A stretch of 64,000 bases of DNA, from positions 372,001-436,000 of the forward strand of contig CANNFA010000003.1 of assembly GCA_947503765.1 (NCBI GenBank). The letters are read 5' to 3'. The translations under genes were made by a program, and so were the position numbers. Source of the stretch: an uncultured Paracoccaceae bacterium. Its GTDB lineage: Bacteria > Pseudomonadota > Alphaproteobacteria > Rhodobacterales > Rhodobacteraceae. A model generated the notes under the pieces. That model searched no databases and was not told the DNA's origin. It saw only the letters and a list, made by a program, of their open reading frames with translations. Of this stretch, positions 1 to 8,573 are shown one piece after another; position 1 is the stretch's first letter; the number at the start of each line of letters is the position of its first letter.

Positions 1-80
1 TGCTGCGCCCGCCCCGCTAGGGATGGGCTTGTTGCCCCCCGGGCGAAGTGGCACAAGCTCTGATCACTTGACGCTTTTGG
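1..80. other. Left edge, no gene assigned
   Basis: A TAG at 18-20 could close an upstream reading frame, but only six codons are visible, so nothing can be assigned. No repeat or terminator is evident before the first gene. Confidence 0.3.
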
Positions 81-749
81 GTGGGTATCGCCTTGAGTTT
101 TCTTTCGGTCACGTCCGTCCCGAAGCTCGGATGGAGCTCGCCCAGGGCTTTCACCTTGAAACCGCCCCTGCCCTCGGCCGCGTTTCTCGTCCTTGGCCTG
201 GTGGTCTTCGGCCTCGGAGAGGTGATGCTGGTCAGCGCGGGTGTCGGCGTAAGCCCCTGGACCGTGTTCGCCGAGGGGGTGACCAATGTGACAGGCTGGA
301 GCCTGGGATTCTCGACCTTCATCATCAGCGTGTCCATCCTGCTGCTCTGGATACCGCTCAGGCAGAAACCCGGCATGGGCACGATCCTGAACGCGATCAT
401 AATCGCGTTGGTGCTTGAATTCGTGCTGCCCTACATGCCCAGGTTCGAAACCTATGTCGCCAATGCCCTGCTTGCCCTGACCGGGGTGTTCGTGACCGGG
501 TTCGGCGGGGCGATCTACCTGATCGCAAACCTCGGCCCCGGCCCCAGGGATGGGCTCATGACCGGGCTTCAGGCCGTCACGCATCAACCCATTGCGCTGG
601 TGCGCACATGTCTTGAATTGACCGTCATCGCGATCGGCTGGGCCCTGGGCGGCACGCTTGGCCTTGGCACGATCTTCTTTGCGCTGGGTATCGGGCCAGC
701 AATGGCAATCGGGATGCAAGTTCTGCAATTGCGCAGCGCCGTGCGCTGA
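81..749 (+). CDS. YczE/YyaS-like integral membrane protein
   Basis: A 222-residue hydrophobic protein with about five membrane segments. After a polar N-terminal stretch of about 30 residues, the first helix is followed by a GVGVSPWTVF segment, which resembles the LGxxPWxVf region of the YczE/YitT-like family (COG2364). Later GLGPGPRDGLM and GLGTIFFALGIGP loops also fit that family. The biochemical role of the family is poorly defined. The start is uncertain: GTG at 81 is used, but the first 25 residues look unlike the family and a later start is possible. It stands alone, with 218 bases before the next gene. Confidence 0.75.
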   Translation: MGIALSFLSVTSVPKLGWSSPRAFTLKPPLPSAAFLVLGLVVFGLGEVMLVSAGVGVSPWTVFAEGVTNVTGWSLGFSTFIISVSILLLWIPLRQKPGMGTILNAIIIALVLEFVLPYMPRFETYVANALLALTGVFVTGFGGAIYLIANLGPGPRDGLMTGLQAVTHQPIALVRTCLELTVIAIGWALGGTLGLGTIFFALGIGPAMAIGMQVLQLRSAVR

Positions 750-967
750 TCGCCGCCGGAGCTGGGGGCGGGCGGTTCCATGTGCCGGGCCAGGCGGATG
801 ACCCCGGTCGGTGTATCGAGCCCCCGAAGCGCGGCGCGTTTTGACATCCCGCAACCGCCCTGCCGCTGCAAGCGCGTTTGTCGCCACCCGGCATGCCGCG
901 GGCCTTCCGGTTGCGAAAGCGTTCCGATTGCCGCAAGGGTCGACGCAGGAAATAACTGGCGCACCCG

Positions 968-2623
968 ATGTCCCTTTTCGACCGATCAGGCCTTTATGCG
1001 CTGCCCCTGCTTTTGGGGTTGCTGTTCTTCGCCACGTCGCTGACCCCCACCCTGATCCCGCGCGACTGGGTGACGCAGGGGGTCTTGGGCGGTGTGGTCA
1101 TGGGGGCGGGCTACCTGATCGGGCGGCTGGGCGTGGCGATCTGGCGGTTGATGGAGTTTCCGGAGCCGGGCGCGAAAACCCGGTGGATCGCGCGGGCGGT
1201 CTTCGGGGTGCCGGTCCTGGCGACAACGGCGCTGTGCCTGTGGGAGGCGCGCGATTGGCAAAACGGCATCCGCCTGCGCATGGGGATGGATCCGCTCGAC
1301 AGCGCGCATGCCTTGCGGATCGTCGTGCTTGCGCTGGCGGTGTTCGCGGTGCTGGTTCTGATCGGCTACGCGCTGCAATGGCTGTTCGACGTGGTCCGGT
1401 TCCGGCTGTACCGCTACCTGCCTGCGCGCACGGCGAATGTGGCCGGTTTCCTTCTATCCGGGTTCGTGGTGCTGATCGTGACCCGCGACGGCGTGCTGGA
1501 CCGGGTCATCACCGCACTGGACGAGTCCGTTACCGTGGCGCAGAACCTGTTCGACACGGCCCCGCCCGTTCCGGACGGGCTGGTCACGGGCGGCCCGGGA
1601 TCCCTGGTGGATTGGGGCGCGCTTGGCGATCCGGGGCGCGACTATGTCACCACCGGCCCGACTGCCGAGCAGATCGCCGCGTTCACGGGGCGCCCGGCCC
1701 TTGATCCGATCCGCGTCTATGTGGGCCGCGCGCAGGGCGAGACGCCGCGGGACCGCGCCGATATCGCGCTGGCCGAATTGATCCGACAGGGCGGATTCGA
1801 CCGCGAGGTGATGATTGTCGCGTTGCCGACGGGGACCGGATGGCTCGACCCGGGATCCGTGGACACGGTCGAATACATGCATGGCGGCGACATCGCCACC
1901 GTGGCTGTGCAGTATTCCTACCTGCAATCGCCCCTTGCGCTGATCCTCGAGACGAATTCCGGCCTCGATCAGGCGACCGCCCTGATCGATACGCTGCACA
2001 GCCACTGGCGCGGATTGCCGAAGGACGCGCGGCCAAGGCTCTATATCCACGGTCTCAGCCTCGGGGCGTGGTCGTCCATGTATGGCACGGATCTGTTTGC
2101 GCTGCTCAACGATCCGATCGATGGCGCGTTCTGGGCCGGGCCGCCCTTTCCCTCGGCCATGTGGCAGACCATCGTCGCCTCCCGCGAGGCGGGCAGCCCG
2201 TATGTTCTGCCGACGATCGGCGAGGGCCGGTTGATACGCTTTGCGTCCCGCACGGACAACGACGCGGGCGGGCCGGATGGCTGGGGCACCATGCGGATCG
2301 TCTATCTGCAATATTCGAGCGACCCGATCGTGTTTTACGAACCCACCTCGGTGTGGCGAAGGCCGCAATGGATGACCGAGACCCCGGCAGCGGATGTATC
2401 GCCCCGGATGAAGTTCATGCCTGTGGTGACCCAGTTCCAGCTGGCCGTGGACATGGCGTTGGCCAACACCGCGCCGGCGGGCCACGGCCATGTCTATTAC
2501 GGCCCCGACTACGTGGGGCCATGGGTCGCCGTGACCGATCCCGACAACTGGACGGCGGCGGATACGGAGCGGTTGCGCAGCCATTGCGACGGTGGTTTCG
2601 GCGCCGGATGCGGCGATGACTAG
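968..2623 (+). CDS. Membrane-anchored alpha/beta-hydrolase (COG4425 type)
   Basis: The 551-residue product has four or more N-terminal membrane segments (about residues 8-180), beginning with a TPTLIPRDW motif typical of the alpha/beta-hydrolase family 9 N-terminal domain (PF15420 type). A soluble C-terminal hydrolase domain (PF10081 type) follows. The nucleophile elbow is probably the GLSLGAWSS segment near residue 365, and a conserved GHGHVYYG segment lies near the C-terminus. Substrate is unknown; such proteins are predicted lipases or esterases facing the periplasm. The stop overlaps the ATG of the patatin gene by eight bases, so the two are probably co-translated and may act on the same lipid. 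Confidence 0.85.
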   Translation: MSLFDRSGLYALPLLLGLLFFATSLTPTLIPRDWVTQGVLGGVVMGAGYLIGRLGVAIWRLMEFPEPGAKTRWIARAVFGVPVLATTALCLWEARDWQNGIRLRMGMDPLDSAHALRIVVLALAVFAVLVLIGYALQWLFDVVRFRLYRYLPARTANVAGFLLSGFVVLIVTRDGVLDRVITALDESVTVAQNLFDTAPPVPDGLVTGGPGSLVDWGALGDPGRDYVTTGPTAEQIAAFTGRPALDPIRVYVGRAQGETPRDRADIALAELIRQGGFDREVMIVALPTGTGWLDPGSVDTVEYMHGGDIATVAVQYSYLQSPLALILETNSGLDQATALIDTLHSHWRGLPKDARPRLYIHGLSLGAWSSMYGTDLFALLNDPIDGAFWAGPPFPSAMWQTIVASREAGSPYVLPTIGEGRLIRFASRTDNDAGGPDGWGTMRIVYLQYSSDPIVFYEPTSVWRRPQWMTETPAADVSPRMKFMPVVTQFQLAVDMALANTAPAGHGHVYYGPDYVGPWVAVTDPDNWTAADTERLRSHCDGGFGAGCGDD

Positions 2624-3455
2624 GACTGTCGCCCTGGTTCTGGGGGCGGGCGGTGCGCGCGGGCTGGCCCATATCCATGCGCTCAGGGCCTTCGATGATC
2701 TGGGCATCGCACCTGTCATCGTCGCCGGCACGTCGATCGGATCCATCCTCGGCGCATGCTATTGCGCGGGCATGTCCGGTGCCGAGATCGAGGATTTCGT
2801 CACAAGGCGGTTCAACGACCGCACCCGCCTGATCGCCGACGCGTTCAAGATGCGGCCCGACAGCTTCAAGGCCTTTCTGGACGACGGCGGCATGCGTCTG
2901 GGCGAGCTCAATCTCGAAACGGTCCTGTCGATGTTCCTGCCCGATACGCTTCCCGCCACCTTCGAGGCGCTGGAGCTTCCGCTCATCGCCGTGGCCACCG
3001 ATTTCTACGCCGCCGCGGATGCCGTCTTCACCTCGGGCGATCTGCAAAAGGCCATCGCGGCCTCTGCGGCGATCCCCGCGGTCTTCCTTCCGGTCAGGAT
3101 CGGCGGGCGGTATTGCATCGACGGCGGCGCGACCAACCCCGTCCCCGTCGATGTCGTCGCTGCAAGGGCGGACCATGTCATCGCGGTGGACGTGTCGGGC
3201 GGGCCGGCGGGCGATGACACCAGCCGCCCCAGCAAGGTCGATGCCGTCTACGCATTCACACAGATGATGCAAAAGACCATGGCCCGCCAGATGTCCGAGG
3301 CCCACCCCAACAGCGTTCTGCTGCACCCCGCGGTAAGCCGGTACCGGACACTCGATTTCCTGAAGGCGACCGAGGTTCTGAAACACACCGCGCCGCTGCG
3401 CGAACAGGTGAAGGTGCAAATCGGAAAGTTGCTGGACAGGGCGCCAGACGCGTAG
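2616..3455 (+). CDS. Patatin-like phospholipase (RssA type)
   Basis: A serine hydrolase of the patatin family, about 279 residues. The oxyanion loop GAGGARG follows the first strand, the nucleophile elbow is GTSIGS, and the catalytic Asp sits in a DGGATNPVPVD segment, so the Ser-Asp dyad is complete. The family hydrolyses acyl esters of phospholipids or lipids. I prefer the ATG at 2616 over the upstream GTG at 2592: it gives MTRTVALVLGAGG directly, and it overlaps the upstream stop in an ATGACTAG arrangement that suggests translational coupling. Confidence 0.9.
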   Translation: MTRTVALVLGAGGARGLAHIHALRAFDDLGIAPVIVAGTSIGSILGACYCAGMSGAEIEDFVTRRFNDRTRLIADAFKMRPDSFKAFLDDGGMRLGELNLETVLSMFLPDTLPATFEALELPLIAVATDFYAAADAVFTSGDLQKAIAASAAIPAVFLPVRIGGRYCIDGGATNPVPVDVVAARADHVIAVDVSGGPAGDDTSRPSKVDAVYAFTQMMQKTMARQMSEAHPNSVLLHPAVSRYRTLDFLKATEVLKHTAPLREQVKVQIGKLLDRAPDA

Positions 3456-3528
3456 GCGTGTAATCGTGACTGCCGGCGCCGTGTAGTGACCTGCGATCGC
3501 ACGGCCCCTGCGATATCCGCCGGGCCAG

Positions 3529-5514
3529 CTAGCCTCTTTGATCCTTCGCCAATGCAAGCGCCGGGTCGGCCTTCCGTGTCCCGGCCTGTTCGGGCGTTTT
3601 CGCGGCGCCATGCCCGGGCCCTGCGCGGAGCAGGCGCAGGCCATTCAGCACCACCAGAACCGTCCCCCCTTCGTGGCCGACCACCGCCAGCGGCAAAGGC
3701 AGATCGAAGAACAGCCCGCCGGTCACAAGCACGGCCATGGCGCCCATGGCGAAGATCAGGTTCTGCCGGATGATCGTCGCGGTCCGGCGCGCCAGTTGGT
3801 GTGCCTCCGCAAGCTGCTTCATGTCTTCCGACAACAGCGCGACATCCGCGGCCTGAAGCGCGACCTCCGACCCCGCCGCGCCCATCGCGATCCCCACATC
3901 GGCGCGGGCGAGCGCGGCGGCGTCGTTGACGCCATCCCCGACGAACGCGACCTTGCTCTTGGCGGCAAGGTCGCCGACCATGCGGACCTTGTCTTCGGCA
4001 AGCAGGTCGGCGTGGATCTCTTCGTCCCGAAAGCCGAGTTCGGCCCCAATCCGCAGGGCGACGGGTTCGCGGTCGCCGGTCATCATCAGGATCTTCGTGA
4101 CCCCGCTGGCCCGAAGGGCCGCCAGTGCCGGCCCGGAACTGGTGCGGACCTCATCGGCGATGCTGACGGCACCGAGCAGTTGGTCATCCCGTCCGAAATA
4201 GATGACGGTCTCGGTATCCTCGGCCAGCGCGCTCAGGGCCGGATGGCCGATCTCGGCCCCCATTCGTGCGGCCATGCGCGGATTGCCGGCCCAGAGCCGG
4301 CCTTCATCCGCGTCGCCGACGATCCCCTCGCTTGGCCGGGCGGCCACGTTGCGCACTTCGACGGCCTCGATATCCCGGCGGGCCGCCTCTTGCCGGATCG
4401 CGGCGCCGCTGTGATGTTCCGAATTGGCTTCGAGACCGGCGAGCAGCGACAGAAGCCCCGGCTCGTTTCCGTCAAGCGCCACCACGTTGGTGACGGACGC
4501 CTTGCCGGTCGTCAGCGTCCCCGTCTTGTCGAACGCGAAGGTATCTATCGCCGCCAGGGTTTCAAGCGCGGCCCCGCCCTTGAACAGCACGCCCTTTCGT
4601 GCCGCGGCGGACAGCGCCGACAGGATCGCGGCGGGCACCGAGATCACGATTGCGCAGGGGCTTGCCGCGACCAGCAGGACGGCGGCCCGGTACAGCGCCT
4701 CGTGCCAGTCGCGCGTGAGCCAGGTGAAGACGGCAAAGGCAAGGACCGCGCCGACCAGAACCGCAATCGTGTAGCGCTGGCCGAACCATTCGCTGAATCG
4801 TTCGGATGGCGCCTTTGCCGCCTGCGCCTCGGTCACCAGCGCGATCATCCGCGCAACCGTGCTTTCCTCGACCGTCTTCGTGACGGCGGCTTCCAGCACC
4901 CCGTCGAGGTTGACCGTCGCCTCGAAGACCATTGCGCCCTTCTGTTTCGTGACGGGCATGGATTCGCCGGTGATGTTCGCCTCGTCGAGCGCGCCGCGGC
5001 CGCCGGTGATCTCTGCGTCGGTGGGCACGCGCGCGCCCGGCCGCAACACGAAGATGTCGCCCACCGCCAGTTCCTTGACCGGAATTTCCGTGATGGTGCC
5101 GTCCGGCGATTTGCGAAAGGCGGTTTCGGGACGCAGCGCCATCAACGCCTCGACGGCGCGCCGCGCGCGCCCAAGCGCGCGCTCTTCGAGGGCCGTGGAA
5201 ACGCTGAACAGCGTGAGCAGCACCGCGCCTTCGAAGGGGGCGCCCACGGCCGCGGCGGCAAGCGCCGCAACGACCATCAGCAGGTCGATATCGAGAATGC
5301 GGTCTTTCCACAATGCGGCCACCGCCCGCCATGCCGCCGGCAGGCCCCCGGCCAGATACACGAGCACAAGACCGACAGGCGACATAAGCTCGGCCGCGGC
5401 ACCCTGCAGCGGCCAGAACGCGAGCGCCGCGAGTAACATCCCGAGAACCGTGAGCGCCGTCAGCACCATGGTACGATCTATAGCGAAGAGTTTTTGCAAT
5501 TCATCTACCCGCAT
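3529..5514 (-). CDS. P1B-4-type heavy-metal P-type ATPase
   Basis: A 661-residue metal efflux ATPase. Visible motifs are TGES (182-185), SPC in the metal-binding helix (285-287), the phosphorylation motif DKTGT (329-333), TGD (479-481), GDGVND (526-531) and HEGGT in the last membrane region (614-618). SPC plus HEGGT, with no N-terminal CxxC metal-binding domain, is the signature of the P1B-4 subgroup (CoaT, CtpD, PfeT, CzcP), which exports Co, Fe(II) or Zn. An oddity is the HP dipeptide of the nucleotide domain, which here reads SEHH (365-368). There is no adjacent metal regulator. An alternative start is Met16. Confidence 0.9.
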   Translation of the reverse strand: MRVDELQKLFAIDRTMVLTALTVLGMLLAALAFWPLQGAAAELMSPVGLVLVYLAGGLPAAWRAVAALWKDRILDIDLLMVVAALAAAAVGAPFEGAVLLTLFSVSTALEERALGRARRAVEALMALRPETAFRKSPDGTITEIPVKELAVGDIFVLRPGARVPTDAEITGGRGALDEANITGESMPVTKQKGAMVFEATVNLDGVLEAAVTKTVEESTVARMIALVTEAQAAKAPSERFSEWFGQRYTIAVLVGAVLAFAVFTWLTRDWHEALYRAAVLLVAASPCAIVISVPAAILSALSAAARKGVLFKGGAALETLAAIDTFAFDKTGTLTTGKASVTNVVALDGNEPGLLSLLAGLEANSEHHSGAAIRQEAARRDIEAVEVRNVAARPSEGIVGDADEGRLWAGNPRMAARMGAEIGHPALSALAEDTETVIYFGRDDQLLGAVSIADEVRTSSGPALAALRASGVTKILMMTGDREPVALRIGAELGFRDEEIHADLLAEDKVRMVGDLAAKSKVAFVGDGVNDAAALARADVGIAMGAAGSEVALQAADVALLSEDMKQLAEAHQLARRTATIIRQNLIFAMGAMAVLVTGGLFFDLPLPLAVVGHEGGTVLVVLNGLRLLRAGPGHGAAKTPEQAGTRKADPALALAKDQRG

Positions 5515-5795
5515 GTCGGAACAGGACCATCAGCCAGAGCTACCACGCTCTTTCATCGGGTTGCCAGTGATCGCGTTTGCAATACCACAAACCCCGGACA
5601 GCTTCATTGCGGCCATGAATGCCGCGTCCGCGGTGCAAACCCCCCGTATTATGAAAGGGCAGCGGGAACCGGGCAGTCGACATCGCAGCCAGGCAGATAA
5701 TCAGGAGCGACGTTTTGACATACCGCGGCAGCAGTTGGCCGCCCTGCCCGCCTCGAGCCCGTTTGCGGCGCCGACCCTTTGGAGCCGGCCATGGA
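5515..5795. other. Intergenic region, no supported gene
   Basis: This 281-base stretch lies between the divergently placed ATPase start and the stop of the small secreted protein gene. A minus-strand reading frame of about 60 codons with a short hydrophobic patch exists (start near 5716), but I recognise no family and would not call it. Confidence 0.3.
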
Positions 5796-6245
5796 TCAGC
5801 GGCGGCACGCCACCGCGGTTTCATGAGTCTGATCCCGTTCCTGCAACACCATGTTGCGGGCGTCGATAATCCGGGCGATCATGAAGAAGGGCACCATCAC
5901 ACCCTGATAATAGGGATATTGCCCGTTCAGGACCACATAGGGCACGCCCCGGCTTTGTGTGTCCACGGCCCACTGGCCATTGATCCGGATTGGTGTGTCT
6001 TCCCCTGTCCATGGGGAATAATTGCTTCCCTGTGCCATGAACGTGCCTGATGGGCCCAGATCCACGGCGATGCGGATGAACCGGCCGCTGGGATCTTGGT
6101 TGGAATGGGGCATCCGCGAATATTCGCATTGCCATTGTCCGACGACCGACGCGTCGGTTTGCGCCATGGCGTTCCCGGTCCACCCGAGCAGCACCGAAAG
6201 ACAAACCGACGCAACGAGTGTCGCAAAGGAAAAACAGCGAATCAT
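5796..6245 (-). CDS. Small secreted protein of unknown function
   Basis: A 149-residue product with a clear Sec signal peptide: a hydrophobic core at about residues 7-24 and a probable AMA-Q cleavage near residue 28. The mature part starts SVVGQWQCEY and continues with alternating beta-type segments (SGTFMAQGSNY, RINGQWAVDT, RNMVLQERDQ), which is reminiscent of small lipocalin-like or META-like periplasmic domains. Two cysteines (in WQCEY and AVACRR) could form a disulfide joining the ends. I do not recognise the family. It is transcribed alone. Confidence 0.6.
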   Translation of the reverse strand: MIRCFSFATLVASVCLSVLLGWTGNAMAQTDASVVGQWQCEYSRMPHSNQDPSGRFIRIAVDLGPSGTFMAQGSNYSPWTGEDTPIRINGQWAVDTQSRGVPYVVLNGQYPYYQGVMVPFFMIARIIDARNMVLQERDQTHETAVACRR

Positions 6246-6546
6246 GAAGGATTATCCCGGGAAAATTGCGACAAATACTCTTTCAGGTTAGCATGGCCGG
6301 CGGCTGATCCAAGCTTTATTGATCTGCGGAATCAGTGCCGCCGTTATTTCTCTGGCAGTGCCGGATTGAATGGGCCGGACGATCTTATTCGGCGTGAAAG
6401 TTCGCTTTTGGCAAAACTCCCTTTTTTGTCAGGCACCGGGCAGCATTACACGAAGACAGCCAAGATCGGCTGCCCGACCCCCCGCAGACAAGTCACAACC
6501 GACAATTCTATCCAGCTCGGCCTTTCGGGGCCGGATCCCGGCGGCG
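6246..6546. other. Intergenic region
   Basis: About 300 bases lie between the start of the small secreted protein and the stop of the ATP-sulfurylase-like gene. A short CGGCC/GGCCG hairpin at 6518-6533 sits just downstream of the sulfurylase-like stop and could be a weak terminator, but it lacks a T-tract. I see no coding region. Confidence 0.35.
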
Positions 6547-8250
6547 TCAATCGTCCTGGCCCCGGTAACGATGATAAGGTAACGGATTCCATACACGATC
6601 GCCCGGCCCGGTCCCGTCCGGCACCGGCGGCGCGGCATCCAGCAATTGCCTTGCGGCGGCCAGTTCCCGTTCGGCCTCTGCCCGGTCTTGGTACATGAAT
6701 TCGTCCGACGCTTCGTCCGGGGCCTGCGCGACTTTTTCATGCAGGTCGGACAGCACCATTTCCTGGTGCTTCTTGAGCATCGCGCGAGCCTCGAGGATCC
6801 AGGTTTCCTGCAGGTGCAGGTTGTGGTCGGCCTGGCTGCTGTATTCGCTGTAGATGTCGCGGTAGATCCGGTTGGCATTGCCGCGCGCATCCAGGCTTGC
6901 GGCCTCCAGATCGCGCACGGTCAGTTCCTCGGCCTCGAGCGGCGTGGTGCGCAGAGGTCCGCCAAGGCGGGTGCGGGTCCGGTAATAGGGATACATGCTT
7001 TGCACCACCTTGCTTACCGGAAGCGTGCCTTCGCCGGTATCATCGACGCCTTTCGGCTGTATGCCCTGAATGGCGATGCGCGCCGCCTCGGGGCGGACGA
7101 CTTCCTTGACGGGCAGTATGCCGTGGCGCAGCATCTCGCGGATCCCGGTTCCGGAGATATTCAGCCGGTAACGCTCGTCATGCGGGCAGGTCTGTTCGCT
7201 GGCATGGCTGGCGCAGCGGGTGCAGTAGAACACCTCGTGAAACAGCCTGATATCGATGCCCAGCTCTTCGGCCGAATATTGATCAAAGATCGAATGGCTT
7301 GCGTATTTGTCGTAGAAACTGCCGATGCCGGCGTGGTCGCGCCCGATCAGGGCATGGGTGCAGCCGTAGTTCTTCATGATCAACGCATGCAGAATGGCCT
7401 CGCGCGGTCCGGCGAAGATATAGGTGACCCGCAACGGCGACATCATCGTGCGCTCGGTCGGGTAATAGGTTTCCAGCACGCTGCGATACGCCAGCATGCG
7501 GTATTCATGGCGGACATATTCGCGCTTGGCCATTTCCACCAGGGGCTGAACGAACAGCCCGTCAACCTCTTCAAGCGCGTTCTTGTGGATGTATTCATGG
7601 CCCCGGTGCAGGGGGTTCGCACCGGTGATGAACCCGGCGACCGATTGGAATTTCTTGTCTTCGTAGAACAGGCGCCAGGTATCCTTCGGCTCGCGCCTGA
7701 TCTTCTCGAACGGCCCCCAATCGGCGCGTTGCAGCAACGTCACCGGCCCGCCGATGGAGGTGTCGCCCATGCGCCGGAAGATCGAGTCGACGCCGGGATG
7801 GCTTCGGTCCGTGGTGCCGAACAATTGCTGCGCGCGGCCGCTCTTGTCGTAGTCGAACAGGTCTTCGATCCCGAGGATGGCGACGGGTTCGTTGCGATAA
7901 TCGGTAAGCGCAACCTCATCGCCGATGGACAGACCCCGGATGATTTCGCTGTTGCGATTGCCGACCGGCGCAAAGCTGAGCGGGACCGGCCAGATCGTGC
8001 CGTCGGCAAGCCGGCCGCTTTCGAGAACCGAATTGTAATCGGCCTGGTTCATGAAGCCGGTATTGGGCGACAGGACACCCGTGGCGATCATCTCGATGGT
8101 GATCACCGCCTCGAGGTCGACGCGGATCGACGGCAATGATCTGGCGCGTTCGATCGCATCATCGCGCTTGTCGGGCGCCACCACCTGATCGACCAATACG
8201 CCGCCATGCGGCCTTTGCGGGTATCCCTCGAAGGTCAGATCCTTGGGCAT
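6547..8250 (-). CDS. ATP-sulfurylase (Sat)-like nucleotidyltransferase with altered sulfate site
   Basis: The 567-residue product aligns throughout with bacterial Sat: PUA-like N-domain, HRGH nucleotide motif (215-218), AGPREAI (from 280), GRDHAG (303-308), zinc-type C343/C346/C355/H357, and an ISGTGIREML segment. The canonical QTRN sulfate-binding motif, however, reads TGAN (209-212), losing the Gln and Arg, and the usual MRYAG loop reads YIFAG (277-281), losing another Arg. The ATP side is therefore intact and the oxyanion side is not. A further 140 or so residues after about 425 are predicted helical and charged and carry no APS-kinase P-loop. The start at 8250 has AAAGGA upstream. The true acceptor is unknown. 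Confidence 0.8.
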   Translation of the reverse strand: MPKDLTFEGYPQRPHGGVLVDQVVAPDKRDDAIERARSLPSIRVDLEAVITIEMIATGVLSPNTGFMNQADYNSVLESGRLADGTIWPVPLSFAPVGNRNSEIIRGLSIGDEVALTDYRNEPVAILGIEDLFDYDKSGRAQQLFGTTDRSHPGVDSIFRRMGDTSIGGPVTLLQRADWGPFEKIRREPKDTWRLFYEDKKFQSVAGFITGANPLHRGHEYIHKNALEEVDGLFVQPLVEMAKREYVRHEYRMLAYRSVLETYYPTERTMMSPLRVTYIFAGPREAILHALIMKNYGCTHALIGRDHAGIGSFYDKYASHSIFDQYSAEELGIDIRLFHEVFYCTRCASHASEQTCPHDERYRLNISGTGIREMLRHGILPVKEVVRPEAARIAIQGIQPKGVDDTGEGTLPVSKVVQSMYPYYRTRTRLGGPLRTTPLEAEELTVRDLEAASLDARGNANRIYRDIYSEYSSQADHNLHLQETWILEARAMLKKHQEMVLSDLHEKVAQAPDEASDEFMYQDRAEAERELAAARQLLDAAPPVPDGTGPGDRVWNPLPYHRYRGQDD

Positions 8251-8573
8251 TGCGACACACATCCTTTCTTTCGAAGAAAACCCCCTTTATGGCGACCAAT
8301 TCCAGTGAAATCTACGCCGATTTCGGGGGCAAGAAACTGAAGACCTACTCCGTTTCGGTGCGGAATATTCTGGCGACGGCCAGTGTCGAACAAAACGGTC
8401 TTGGCAAACATCTTTTGCCCGGTTCCTGGCCGCCCATGAAGAATTTCCTGCGCACCTGACTTGCACCGGAAAGTGCAAAGCCGAGGCAGACAAGTTTTAC
8501 AGACTTCAGCCTAGCAGATGGGTTTTTTCTTGCAATGCCGCAGTTTGTTCTGATTGTTCAGGCGCGGCCCCTT
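8251..8573. other. Intergenic region with one inverted repeat
   Basis: About 320 bases between the upstream side of the sulfurylase-like gene and the stop of the nucleoside phosphorylase gene. It contains a perfect 6-base inverted repeat (8461-8478) and a 56-codon plus-strand frame (8289-8459) without recognisable similarity. Confidence 0.35.
8461..8478. promoter_or_regulatory. Inverted repeat TTGCAC-N6-GTGCAA
   Basis: Perfect 6-base arms separated by six bases. It could be an operator or a small transcript hairpin. It lies about 95 bases beyond the nucleoside phosphorylase stop and no T-tract follows it immediately. Confidence 0.3.

Noticed and set aside
5540-5824. Minus-strand frame with a hydrophobic patch upstream of the metal ATPase
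   Set aside because: Short, poor start context, and composition like other shadow frames.
6547-8250. Bifunctional ATP sulfurylase/APS kinase (Sat-CysC)
   Set aside because: The C-terminal extension has no GxxxxGK[ST] P-loop and no APS-kinase motifs.
8289-8459. 56-codon plus-strand frame after the sulfurylase-like gene start
   Set aside because: No ribosome-binding site, no recognisable similarity and no conserved pattern; it could be a small gene but cannot be supported.
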